A stretch of 6,739 nucleotides of DNA from Fidelibacterota bacterium (GTDB taxonomy: Bacteria > Pseudomonadota > Alphaproteobacteria > Rhodospirillales > Rhodospirillaceae), in the NCBI GenBank assembly GCA_947473445.1, contig CANJEU010000119.1:1-6739 (forward strand). Direction: 5' to 3'. Made by a program: the position numbers and the translations under genes. The notes under the pieces were generated by a model, which saw only the letters and a list, made by a program, of their open reading frames with translations, ran no database searches and was not told the origin of the DNA. Of this stretch, positions 1-6,230 are shown one piece after another. Each line of letters begins with the position of its first letter. Within the stretch, counting starts at the first letter, position 1.

Positions 1-32
1 GTTTCCGCGCGGCCGCGCGCCGTCGGGCCTGC

Positions 33-836
33 CTATGCTTTGACGGCGTAGGGCGGGAAGCGATGGCCCTGGGGCGAGAGGGTGAAAATCTCGACACCCG
101 TTTCCGTGACGGCAACAGTGTGTTCGAACTGCGCTGAGAGCGAACCGTCGCGGGTCATCGCGGTCCAGCCGTCGGCCAGAATGACCGCCTCACGCGCGCC
201 GATATTGAGCATGGGTTCGATGGTGAAGAACATGCCCGGTTCGAGGCGCAAGTCGGTGCCGGGGCGTCCGTAGTGCAGCACTTGCGGGACGGTGTGCATG
301 GTGCGGCCGATGCCGTGACCGGCGAAATCGCGCACGATGGAATAGCCGCGCTCTTCGGCGTAGCTTTGAATGGCGTGGCCGACATCGCCCAAAGTCGCGC
401 CGGGGCGCACGGTGTTGATGCCGCGCATCATGGCGTCATAGGTCGTCTTCACGAGGTTGCGCGCGACGGGGCTGACCTTGCCCACAAAGAACATACGGCT
501 TGAGTCGCCGAACCAGCCATCGACGATGGGCGTGACATCGATATTGATGATGTCGCCATCTTTCAGCACCCGGTCGCCCGGTACGCCGTGGCAGATCACT
601 TCGTTGACGGAGGTGCAGATCGATTTCGGATACCCATGGAAGCCCAGCGGGCCGGGCGTCGCGCCGTGGGCGATATGGTAGTCGTGACAGATCTGGTCGA
701 TTTCACCGGTGGTGACGCCGGGCTTCACGAAATCGCCGATGTAATCGAGAATCTCGGCGGTGAAGCGGCCGGCCTTGCGCATGGCCGCGAAGGCGTCGGC
801 GCCGTGAATCACGGGCTGCTGGGGCCGCTTGAGCAT
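33..836 (-). CDS. map: Type I methionine aminopeptidase, downstream copy of a tandem pair
   Basis: Predicted cytosolic metalloprotease (267 aa) that removes the initiator methionine from new proteins. The pita-bread fold signature is complete: metal ligands Asp100 (NIDV), Asp111 (GDSS), His174 (GHGIGR), Glu207 (TIEPM) and Glu238 (QFEH), plus the conserved His83 (CHG) and His181. The length matches bacterial type I enzymes, and there is no N-terminal zinc-finger extension. I chose the ATG at 836 because it lies four bases after the stop of the upstream map copy. The longer reading from a TTG at 896 would overlap that gene by 56 bases and add an Arg-rich tail unlike the family. No clear ribosome site precedes 836, so translation is probably coupled to the upstream gene. 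Family assignment is near certain; why there are two copies is unknown. Compared with the upstream copy it has Ala172 instead of Cys before GHGIGR, Met180 instead of Phe, and Phe66 instead of Tyr. Confidence 0.96.
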   Translation of the reverse strand: MLKRPQQPVIHGADAFAAMRKAGRFTAEILDYIGDFVKPGVTTGEIDQICHDYHIAHGATPGPLGFHGYPKSICTSVNEVICHGVPGDRVLKDGDIINIDVTPIVDGWFGDSSRMFFVGKVSPVARNLVKTTYDAMMRGINTVRPGATLGDVGHAIQSYAEERGYSIVRDFAGHGIGRTMHTVPQVLHYGRPGTDLRLEPGMFFTIEPMLNIGAREAVILADGWTAMTRDGSLSAQFEHTVAVTETGVEIFTLSPQGHRFPPYAVKA

Positions 837-840
837 CGCG

Positions 841-1650
841 TTAAGCCGCGTAAGGCGGGCAGGTATAGCCCTTGGGCGAGAGCGTGAAGATCTCAACGCC
901 CGTATCGGTCACACCGACCATATGTTCGAACTGCGCCGACAAAGACTTGTCGCGGGTCACCGCGGTCCAGCCGTCATCGAGAATTTTGGTGTCGTATTTA
1001 CCAGCGTTGATCATGGGCTCGACCGTGAAAACCATGCCGGCTTCGAGCACCATGCCTTCGCCGGGATATCCGAAGTGCATGACGTTCGGCGCCTGATGGA
1101 AAACGCGGCCGATACCGTGGCCGCAGAAATCGCGCACCACCGAGAAACGATGAGATTCGGCGTAAGATTGAATGGCATGGCCGACGTCGCCGAGCGTCGC
1201 GCCCGGCTTGATGGCCGCGATGCCGCGCATCATCGCCTCGTAGGTCACTTCGACAAGGCGTCGCGCTTTGATCTTCACATCGCCGACATAGAACATGCGG
1301 CTGGAATCGCCAAACCATCCATCAAGAATGGGCGAGACGTCGATATTCACGATGTCGCCGTCGCGCAGGACCCTGTCGCCGGGGATGCCGTGGCAGACGA
1401 CGTGGTTGATCGAGGTGCACACAGACTTCGGATAGCCGCGATAGTTCAGCGGACCTGGAATGGCGCCGTGCTTCACATGGAAGTCGTGCGCGATGGTGTT
1501 GATCTCGTCGGTGGTCACGCCCGGCTTCACATAGGGTGTGATGTAGTCGAGCATCTCGGCGGTCAGGCGGCCGGACCGGCGCAGGGCCGCGAAGGCCTCC
1601 GGGCCATGAAGTTCCACATCCTTGGGACGCTTGGTCGCTGCTTCTCTCAT
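841..1650 (-). CDS. map: Type I methionine aminopeptidase, upstream copy of a tandem pair
   Basis: Predicted 269-aa cytosolic methionine aminopeptidase. Metal ligands are Asp104, Asp115, His178, Glu211 and Glu242, with conserved His87 and His185. The GYPKSVCTS and FCGHGIGR motifs are close to the classical E. coli enzyme. An ungapped alignment with the downstream copy, counted by hand, gives about 176 identities over roughly 262 positions (67%). The ATG at 1650 is preceded by AGAAAG about five bases upstream, a weak but plausible ribosome site. It is the first gene of a two-gene unit and the one that retains the classical pocket residues (Tyr70, Tyr73, Cys78, Phe184). I therefore infer that it is the main housekeeping enzyme, but the sequence does not prove this. 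sfsA lies upstream on the same strand, a neighbourhood I recall as common in alphaproteobacteria. Confidence 0.97.
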   Translation of the reverse strand: MREAATKRPKDVELHGPEAFAALRRSGRLTAEMLDYITPYVKPGVTTDEINTIAHDFHVKHGAIPGPLNYRGYPKSVCTSINHVVCHGIPGDRVLRDGDIVNIDVSPILDGWFGDSSRMFYVGDVKIKARRLVEVTYEAMMRGIAAIKPGATLGDVGHAIQSYAESHRFSVVRDFCGHGIGRVFHQAPNVMHFGYPGEGMVLEAGMVFTVEPMINAGKYDTKILDDGWTAVTRDKSLSAQFEHMVGVTDTGVEIFTLSPKGYTCPPYAA

Positions 1651-1929
1651 CGCGCTTTCTAACGGCTCGCCTGCTGACAGACCTTACATATGGCGCGAAC
1701 GGGGTAAATCCAACGTCAACGCCGGGCGGCCCTTATACCATCGGGTTTGGCGGAGAACCTAGGCCCCGTGGCCGTGCGCCGCGTCCCACCGATTAACGAA
1801 AGAAAGTAAACAAACTCAAGTAGTTGACGCAGCGCTGCGCGCTACCTCCGGTCGCAGGACGGCGGCCGCGCCGCTCGATTTTGCGCCGGACGGGGCCGCT
1901 GGAGGTGACACGCGGCCAGGCTAAGCCCG
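1651..1929. other. Intergenic gap between sfsA and the map pair
   Basis: This 279-base gap holds no convincing gene or RNA gene. It must contain the 3' end of the sfsA transcript and probably the promoter of the map pair, both on the minus strand. For map, a weak promoter-like pair reads TTGGAT (1713-1708), 17 bases, TATGTA (1690-1685). A better -35-like TTGACG sits at 1719-1714 but has no good -10 at normal spacing, so I leave the promoter uncalled. The segment 1791-1826 is clearly richer in A+T than its surroundings. A single TTAAC half-site occurs near 1793, without the second half needed for a CtrA box. Confidence 0.6.
1797..1845 (-). terminator. Possible terminator of the sfsA transcript
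   Basis: The perfect 12-base palindrome CGCAGCGCTGCG (1828-1839) is flanked by GTAG (1820-1823) and CTAC (1842-1845), giving an interrupted hairpin. Read on the minus strand it is followed by a T-rich but not uniform run (1819 to 1797). It lies about 85 bases after the sfsA stop, which suits a terminator. The interrupted stem and mixed T tract make it weak. An operator for a dimeric regulator is the main alternative. Confidence 0.3.
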
Positions 1930-2640
1930 TTACAGCACGAGTTTAACCGGACGGGCGACGGCCACGCCGACGGGGCTCACATCGCAGGCATAACCGATGG
2001 CTTCAACCCCGGCGGCAAGGGCGGTTCTAAGGCCTTTGTCGTAGGCGGGGTCGATGTCTGCGGCGATTGAGAGCTCATCGCAATCGGTGCGCTGCACCAG
2101 ATAGAACATCACCGCCCGGGCGCCGGTCCTCACCATGTCGGCCATTTCCACCAGATGTTTGGCGCCGCGCGCGGTCACGGAATCGGGAAACTCGGCCCTG
2201 TGCGCGGGCGGAAATCCGCGGCGCATGGTGACGTTCTTGATCTCGACGTAACACGGCGGCCGGCCCAGGCTTTCGAGCAGGATGTCGATCCGTGAGTTCT
2301 TGCCGTACTTTTGCTCGCGCTTGAGGCTGTCGTAATCGGCGAGTTCCTTGATCTCGCCGGCGGCAATGGCCTCGGCGACGATGCGGTTGGGAAGGCCGGT
2401 GTTGATGCCGACCATCGCCCCGTTCACCTCGATGAGCTCCCAGGTGTAGCGCAGCTTGCGGGCGGGGTCGGCGGCGGGCGACAGCCACACTTTCGAGCCT
2501 GGCTCCTTCACCGACAGCATCGAGCCCGAGTTGGCGCAGTGGGCGAGCACGATCTCGCCTGAGGACAATTGGACGTCGGCGAGGAAGCGTTTGTAGCGCT
2601 GGAGGAGAACGCCTTCGATGAGCGGCGCGTGAAATTTCAT
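1930..2640 (-). CDS. sfsA: SfsA family protein (DNA-binding, predicted nuclease fold)
   Basis: The protein has 236 aa, the normal length for SfsA, named in E. coli as sugar fermentation stimulation protein A. Family motifs are present in order: HCANSGSM (34-41), a conserved TGLPNRIV block (81-88), NSRIDILLE (115-123), YVEIKNVT (131-138) and FPDSVTARGAKHL (151-163). Asp119 with Glu133 and Lys135 form the D...ExK pattern of PD-(D/E)xK nucleases. The N-terminal part corresponds to the OB-fold-like DNA-binding region described for the family. Its cellular role remains poorly defined, and the sugar-related name should not be read as a pathway assignment. The start ATG overlaps the stop of the upstream methyltransferase gene by four bases (2637-2640) and lacks its own clear ribosome site, so it is likely translated by coupling. 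The map pair lies 279 bases downstream. Confidence 0.95.
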   Translation of the reverse strand: MKFHAPLIEGVLLQRYKRFLADVQLSSGEIVLAHCANSGSMLSVKEPGSKVWLSPAADPARKLRYTWELIEVNGAMVGINTGLPNRIVAEAIAAGEIKELADYDSLKREQKYGKNSRIDILLESLGRPPCYVEIKNVTMRRGFPPAHRAEFPDSVTARGAKHLVEMADMVRTGARAVMFYLVQRTDCDELSIAADIDPAYDKGLRTALAAGVEAIGYACDVSPVGVAVARPVKLVL

Positions 2641-3575
2641 GAGAGCTTTGGCGGACGCTGAAGGGGCGCGGCCTCACCCAACGAAACTTCATTCGTCTGC
2701 AGGGCATCGGCGAGCCGCGCCGCGGCGCTGCCCGGCCGCAACGGCTTCTGCTGCGAGGCGTGGGGCGCCCAAGCGGTCATGGTGATGATCTGGAACGTCG
2801 CCTGGATACGCCCGCGCGGGTCGGAATGACGCTCCGCATAGAGCGCGGCGGCGCGCAGGAATACATCGCGCCGTGTCGGGATTTTGCGGCGTTCGAGCAC
2901 CGTGTTGGTTTCGCCCATGCCGCGCAGATCGGCCATCAGCTTGAACATATCGCTGTAGGTCACGGTGATCGTCTCGGCATCCACCACCGGAAGCGCGAAG
3001 CCGGCGCGCGAGAGAAGGTTTCCCGCATCGCGTACATCGGTGAAGGGCGAGACGCGCGGCGCGGCGCCGCCGGCGATTTCCATCTCCGCTTCAATAAGAA
3101 CGCCGCGCAATTCTTTCAGCGTCTCGGTGCCGAAGAGCGTTGCGAGCAGGAGGCCGTCGGGTTTGAGCGCGAGGCGGATTTGCGCAAGCGCGCCGGGAAG
3201 ATCGTTCACCCAGTGGAGCGAGAGATTGCTGAGCACGAGATCGAGCGACGAAGATGCGAGGGGCAGGATCTCTTCATCGGCGCAAAACGCCGGGCGACCG
3301 TTGGCGCCGCATGCCGCGCGCGCCATGGCGGGGGAAAAATCGGCCTGATAGAGCGCGCCGATCTTGGGCGAGGCTTGCAGGTCCTCGCCGAGGGCCCCGG
3401 CATGGCAGCCGAGATCAAGGGCGACAGGAAAGGTGCGCGTGACGTCGAGAAGGCGATCGGCCAAGCGCGCGGCGCTCTCGCGGATCAGGAAATCGGCGCT
3501 GGAAAAGCCACGCGCGGCGCGCTCGCGGTGTTGGCGCACGAGCTTCCGGTCAAAGACTTGCATCGCGTCGGTCAT
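2637..3575 (-). CDS. NDUFAF5-like SAM-dependent methyltransferase-fold protein
   Basis: A 312-aa class I SAM-binding protein. The glycine loop LDLGCHAG is at 53-60, an acidic Asp79 follows strand 2, ADEEILPL is at 99-106, and LSLHWVNDLPGAL is at 118-130, followed by LKPDGLLLATLFG (137-149). The N-terminal FDRKL (8-12), the SLHWVNDLP block, the SPFTDV segment (176-181), LLSRAGF (187-193) and LRGMGETN (217-224) all match, from memory, human NDUFAF5 along its whole length. NDUFAF5 hydroxylates an arginine in the complex I subunit NDUFS7. The bacterial counterpart of that subunit is NuoB, so an inferred role is complex I maturation. Bacterial annotation pipelines may call it a BioC-like or generic methyltransferase. 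The ATG at 3575 has AGGCGG seven bases upstream; the ATG at residue 5 has no ribosome site. It overlaps sfsA by four bases and diverges from comF. Confidence 0.9.
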   Translation of the reverse strand: MTDAMQVFDRKLVRQHRERAARGFSSADFLIRESAARLADRLLDVTRTFPVALDLGCHAGALGEDLQASPKIGALYQADFSPAMARAACGANGRPAFCADEEILPLASSSLDLVLSNLSLHWVNDLPGALAQIRLALKPDGLLLATLFGTETLKELRGVLIEAEMEIAGGAAPRVSPFTDVRDAGNLLSRAGFALPVVDAETITVTYSDMFKLMADLRGMGETNTVLERRKIPTRRDVFLRAAALYAERHSDPRGRIQATFQIITMTAWAPHASQQKPLRPGSAAARLADALQTNEVSLGEAAPLQRPPKLS

Positions 3576-3678
3576 GTTCTGGCCGCCTAGTTCTGGCCGG
3601 TTGGGCGCGTTTTATGGCATTTTAAGCCGGATATCGAAAGCGGGGCGCGAAAGCGGGGCTCGAATGCAGGAGCGGGGC
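3576..3678. promoter_or_regulatory. Divergent intergenic region with two short direct repeats
   Basis: This 103-base gap separates the divergent methyltransferase and comF genes and must hold promoters for both strands. GTTCTGGCCG occurs at 3576-3585 and again at 3590-3599, with a period of 14. CGAAAGCGGGGC occurs at 3635-3646 and 3648-3659, with a period of 13. Its AGCGGGGC core appears a third time at 3671-3678, next to the comF start. The middle part (3610-3635) is A+T-richer and contains GATATC. No strong -35/-10 pair stands out on either strand, so the exact promoters remain uncalled. Confidence 0.45.
3668..3672 (+). promoter_or_regulatory. Ribosome binding site deciding the comF start
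   Basis: AGGAG lies six bases before the ATG at 3679. An in-frame ATG at 3664 lies just upstream of this motif and has no comparable site. The motif therefore favours 3679 as the comF start. Confidence 0.7.
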
Positions 3679-4437
3679 ATGGGGGCGTTCAGTCGGTGGA
3701 CGGAGACAAGCCTTGCAGCCGGACGGCTGCTGCTGAACGCCGTGCTGCCGCCCCAATGCCTGGCGTGCAGCGCGGTTGTCGACTCGCCCGGACATCTGTG
3801 CGGCGCCTGTTTCGCCCGATTCACTTTTATCACGCCGCCCCACTGCGGGATCTGCGGACTGCCGCTGGACCAGGCGGTGACCGACGACCTGATCTGCGGC
3901 GCCTGCGTCGTCGAGCGCCCTGCCTATGGCATGGCCCGTGCCGCCTTTGTCTACGACGCCCATAGCCGGCCGCTGGTGCTGAAGCTCAAACATGGCGATC
4001 GCACCGACATGGCGGTGCATCTGGCCAAGTGGTTGCAGCGCGCCGGCCGCGAGATGCTCGATGCGGCGGATGTCATCGTGCCCGTGCCGCTCCATCGCTG
4101 GCGGCTGTTGATGCGGGCGTACAATCAATCGGCGCTGCTGGCCCGCGCACTCGGACAGTTGGCCGGTAAGCCCGTGATCGCGGATGCGCTGACGCGCAGC
4201 AAGGCCACCGTGACGCAAGGCGGGCTCTCGCGCGCCGAGCGGCGGCGCAATGTGGCCAAGGCCTTTACCGTGGGCACGCCGGCCGATGTCGCGGGCAAAC
4301 GTATTTTATTGGTGGACGATGTGCTCACCAGCGGCGCTACCGCAAACGCCTGCGCGGTGACGCTGTTCCACGCCGGCGCGACGGCCGTCGACGTGCTGGC
4401 GCTGGCGCGCGTGCCCAATCCGGCCGACGCGGCTTAG
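3679..4437 (+). CDS. comF: ComF family phosphoribosyltransferase-like protein
   Basis: The 252-aa protein has the usual ComF layout. Two N-terminal CxxC pairs, Cys27/Cys30 with Cys41/Cys44 and Cys56/Cys59 with Cys73/Cys76, look like zinc ribbons. A type I phosphoribosyltransferase domain follows, with VPVPLHRWR (134-142), YNQS (148-151), TQGGLSRAERRRN (179-191) and the PRPP-binding loop ILLVDDVLTSGAT (209-221). ComF proteins are linked to natural transformation (GntX in E. coli), where they probably act in DNA uptake or processing. The enzymatic substrate is not established, and many non-competent bacteria carry the gene. The frame is open back to 3364, but that extension is antisense to the methyltransferase gene and unlike ComF. 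The RBS supports 3679. Its TAG stop (4435-4437) overlaps the TAA stop of the convergent formyltransferase gene. Confidence 0.93.
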   Translation: MGAFSRWTETSLAAGRLLLNAVLPPQCLACSAVVDSPGHLCGACFARFTFITPPHCGICGLPLDQAVTDDLICGACVVERPAYGMARAAFVYDAHSRPLVLKLKHGDRTDMAVHLAKWLQRAGREMLDAADVIVPVPLHRWRLLMRAYNQSALLARALGQLAGKPVIADALTRSKATVTQGGLSRAERRRNVAKAFTVGTPADVAGKRILLVDDVLTSGATANACAVTLFHAGATAVDVLALARVPNPADAA

Positions 4438-5051
4438 CTCCTCAGGAACGTTCCGCACGCCCGCGTGCGCAACGCAATTTCATCGTCGTCGAGATCTGGC
4501 GTCAGGCGGCAGATGACATCGCACTGCGCCTTGGTGCGCTTTTCGCCGGTCCAGGGCACGTAGATACGCGGCAGCGCGCTGGGGTTCATGGCGAGAAACG
4601 GGGCGATGCGTTTGAAGATTGAAAACAGAACGCTGAGCGCGCGCAGCTCGAGCGCGGCGACCTCGCTGTCCGGCGGAAGGTCGAACCATTCCGCGGCGAC
4701 GATGGGGCCCGCATCCACCTTTGCGATCATCTCGTGCACGGTGACGCCGAAGATCTTGGCTCTCTCATAGATCGCAAAGACCGAGGGGAAGCGGCCCGGG
4801 CGATCGGGTGGTCCAGGATGGAAGTTATAGGAGGGGCCGGGGAAGGCGTTGAGGATCGCGGCCGGCACGATCACGGACGAGCAGAAGGAGATCAGGCGCG
4901 CGTTGACGAGCTTGTCCAGGGCTAGGGCGTCGAGGGCCGCCTTGTCAGGCACTATCGTTATTTGGAGCCGGGGGTTGAATTCGCGTAGGACATTCGCGAG
5001 CACATCCCCGTCCGCTTCCTGGGTCAAAAGCACGATCTGGGTGATTGTCAA
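4434..5051 (-). CDS. Stand-alone formyltransferase-fold protein, substrate unknown
   Basis: The 205-aa protein corresponds to the N-terminal catalytic domain of methionyl-tRNA formyltransferase and related 10-formyltetrahydrofolate-dependent enzymes. The expected Asn/His/Asp catalytic set is present as Asn76 and His78 (YNFHPGPPDRPG, 75-86) and Asp113 (KVDAGPIV, 111-118), with FGVTVHEM at 101-108. The loop after the histidine differs from the usual HxSLLPxxxG pattern. There is no C-terminal OB-fold domain as in Fmt, so it is probably not the cell's Fmt. Formyl transfer to a small amine or sugar nucleotide is possible but unproven. The start appears to be TTG at 5051, with GGAAG six bases upstream. 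The nearby ATG at 5070 is out of frame, and a GTG at residue 7 has no ribosome site. It interrupts the plus-strand comF/grxC series. Confidence 0.82.
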   Translation of the reverse strand: MTITQIVLLTQEADGDVLANVLREFNPRLQITIVPDKAALDALALDKLVNARLISFCSSVIVPAAILNAFPGPSYNFHPGPPDRPGRFPSVFAIYERAKIFGVTVHEMIAKVDAGPIVAAEWFDLPPDSEVAALELRALSVLFSIFKRIAPFLAMNPSALPRIYVPWTGEKRTKAQCDVICRLTPDLDDDEIALRTRACGTFLRS

Positions 5052-5112
5052 CGCAGGCTTCCGTTCCCATCTATGGTGTAGTCCAACTCTAGCGCAGGCC
5101 AGGAGCGCACCG
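5052..5112. promoter_or_regulatory. Short divergent region before grxC
   Basis: Only 61 bases separate the formyltransferase start from the grxC start, so both promoters must lie here or reach into the coding regions. AGGAG at 5101-5105 sits seven bases before the GTG at 5113 and decides the grxC start, since the open frame runs back to 4849 antisense to the neighbouring gene. TATGGT at 5072-5077 could be a plus-strand -10 element, but no -35 lies at good spacing. Confidence 0.5.
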
Positions 5113-5376
5113 GTGCCCCAGATCGAAATCTATACCTCGCCCTACTGCGGTTATTGTAGCCGCGCCAAGTCCCTGCTGAACAAAAAAGGCGTGGGATTTG
5201 AGGAAATTGACGTGACCCAGCACGAGGGCAAGCGCGCCGAGATGATGCAGCGGGCCGCAGGACGGCGGACAGTGCCCCAGATTTTCATCGACGGGACCCA
5301 TGTGGGCGGATGCGATGACTTGTATGCACTTGATGCTGCGGGAGGACTCGATCCTATGCTAAAATCGGCGTCATGA
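5113..5376 (+). CDS. grxC: Glutaredoxin 3 (dithiol class I glutaredoxin)
   Basis: The 87-aa protein has the typical length and thioredoxin-fold motifs of GrxC. The redox site is CGYC (Cys12 and Cys15) in YTSPYCGYC, followed by the cis-proline motif TVPQIFID (Thr53-Pro55) and the GGCDDL segment (65-70) that contacts the glutathione gamma-glutamyl end. It reduces disulfides and glutathionylated proteins in the cytosol using glutathione. CGYC replaces the textbook CPYC, a variant I regard as ordinary in alphaproteobacteria. Translation starts at GTG, supported by AGGAG seven bases upstream. The stop overlaps the ATG of the following amidase gene by four bases (5373-5376), so the two are very probably co-transcribed and translationally coupled. 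A third gene, DUF1178, follows in the same way. Confidence 0.95.
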   Translation: MPQIEIYTSPYCGYCSRAKSLLNKKGVGFEEIDVTQHEGKRAEMMQRAAGRRTVPQIFIDGTHVGGCDDLYALDAAGGLDPMLKSAS

Positions 5377-6230
5377 CGCAAACACAGCAGATCTTCAAAG
5401 CGGCCTGTATTCAGGTCAACGCGACCAACGACATGGCGGTCAATATCGCCGCCACGTCCAAGTTCACCCGCGAGGCTGTTGCGGCCGGCGCGAATTTCGT
5501 GCTGATGCCCGAGAACGTCTCGATGATGGAGTGGGGCCGGGACAATATCACCGCCAAAGCCATGGCGGAATCCGAGCACGCCGCGCTCAAGGCGTTCCGC
5601 GCCCTGGCGCAGGAGCTGCGCATCTGGCTGCACTGCGGCAGCTTCGCGGTGAAACTTCCAGACGGCAAAATCGCCAACCGTACTTATGTCGTTACGCCCG
5701 AAGGCAATGTGGCGGCGAAGTACGACAAGATTCATATGTTCGACGTCGACCTCGGCAACGGCGAAAAATATGTCGAGAGCGCGACGTTCAACGCGGGCAA
5801 ACAAGCGACCACGGTCGACCTGCCGTGGGGCCGTCTCGGTCTTTCGATTTGCTACGATCTGCGCTTCCCGCACCTTTATCGGCACCTCGCGCAAACCGGC
5901 GCCGATTTCCTGACCGTGCCCGCGGCCTTCACGCAGCGGACCGGCGAAGCCCACTGGCATGTACTGCTGCGCGCGCGCGCCATCGAAACAGGCTGCTTCG
6001 TCTTTGCGCCGGCCCAGACAGGCACCCATGCCGGCGGACGCCAGACCTTCGGTCATTCGCTGATTATCAATCCATGGGGTGAAGTTCTGGCCGATGCTGG
6101 GACGGAGCCGGGGTTTGTGATCGCGTCTATCGATCCGGCGGAAGTGGCAAGTGCGCGGGGCCGCGTTCCGGCCATCGCCAAGGATACCAGCTTTGCACCG
6201 GCGACAGCCCCGGCGGCCGCGGCGCAATGA
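5373..6230 (+). CDS. Nit1-type carbon-nitrogen hydrolase, probable deaminated glutathione amidase
   Basis: A 285-aa nitrilase-superfamily amidase. The catalytic Glu/Lys/Cys set is complete: Glu47 in LMPENVS, Lys119 in KYDKIHMFDVD and Cys160 in ICYDLRFP, with the additional conserved Glu135 (VES). The segment TGEAHWHVLLRARAIET (190-206) and the following APAQTGTH (212-219) resemble mammalian Nit1 more than Nit2, judged from remembered sequences. Nit1 and its bacterial equivalents hydrolyse deaminated glutathione, a by-product of transaminase errors, to cysteinylglycine and 2-oxoglutarate. The gene is coupled to grxC by a four-base overlap, which fits a glutathione-related role, although omega-amidase or another amide substrate cannot be excluded. 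The C-terminal Ala/Pro-rich tail (275-285) is probably disordered. The stop overlaps the DUF1178 start by four bases. Confidence 0.88.
   Translation: MTQTQQIFKAACIQVNATNDMAVNIAATSKFTREAVAAGANFVLMPENVSMMEWGRDNITAKAMAESEHAALKAFRALAQELRIWLHCGSFAVKLPDGKIANRTYVVTPEGNVAAKYDKIHMFDVDLGNGEKYVESATFNAGKQATTVDLPWGRLGLSICYDLRFPHLYRHLAQTGADFLTVPAAFTQRTGEAHWHVLLRARAIETGCFVFAPAQTGTHAGGRQTFGHSLIINPWGEVLADAGTEPGFVIASIDPAEVASARGRVPAIAKDTSFAPATAPAAAAQ

Noticed and set aside
837..896. Longer start (TTG at 896) for the downstream map gene
   Set aside because: It overlaps the upstream map gene by 56 bases and adds a low-complexity Arg-rich tail; the ATG at 836 aligns with the paralogue.
829..1662. Long plus-strand open frame (277 codons) opposite the upstream map gene
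   Set aside because: It is antisense to a clear methionine aminopeptidase; the product has no recognisable motif and reflects high-G+C codon bias.
1793..1810. Possible CtrA box in the A+T-rich part of the sfsA-map gap
   Set aside because: Only one TTAAC half-site is present; the second half at seven-base spacing is missing.
2760..3590. Plus-strand open frame of 276 codons opposite the methyltransferase gene
   Set aside because: It is the shadow of a well-supported SAM-fold gene, with a composition rich in Arg, Gly and Glu and no domain.
3364..3678. N-terminal extension of comF by 105 residues
   Set aside because: It is antisense to the methyltransferase gene, Arg/Ser-rich and unlike ComF; the AGGAG site supports the start at 3679.
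5151..6227. Minus-strand open frame of 358 codons opposite grxC and the amidase
   Set aside because: It covers two certain genes antisense, and its translation has no family motif.
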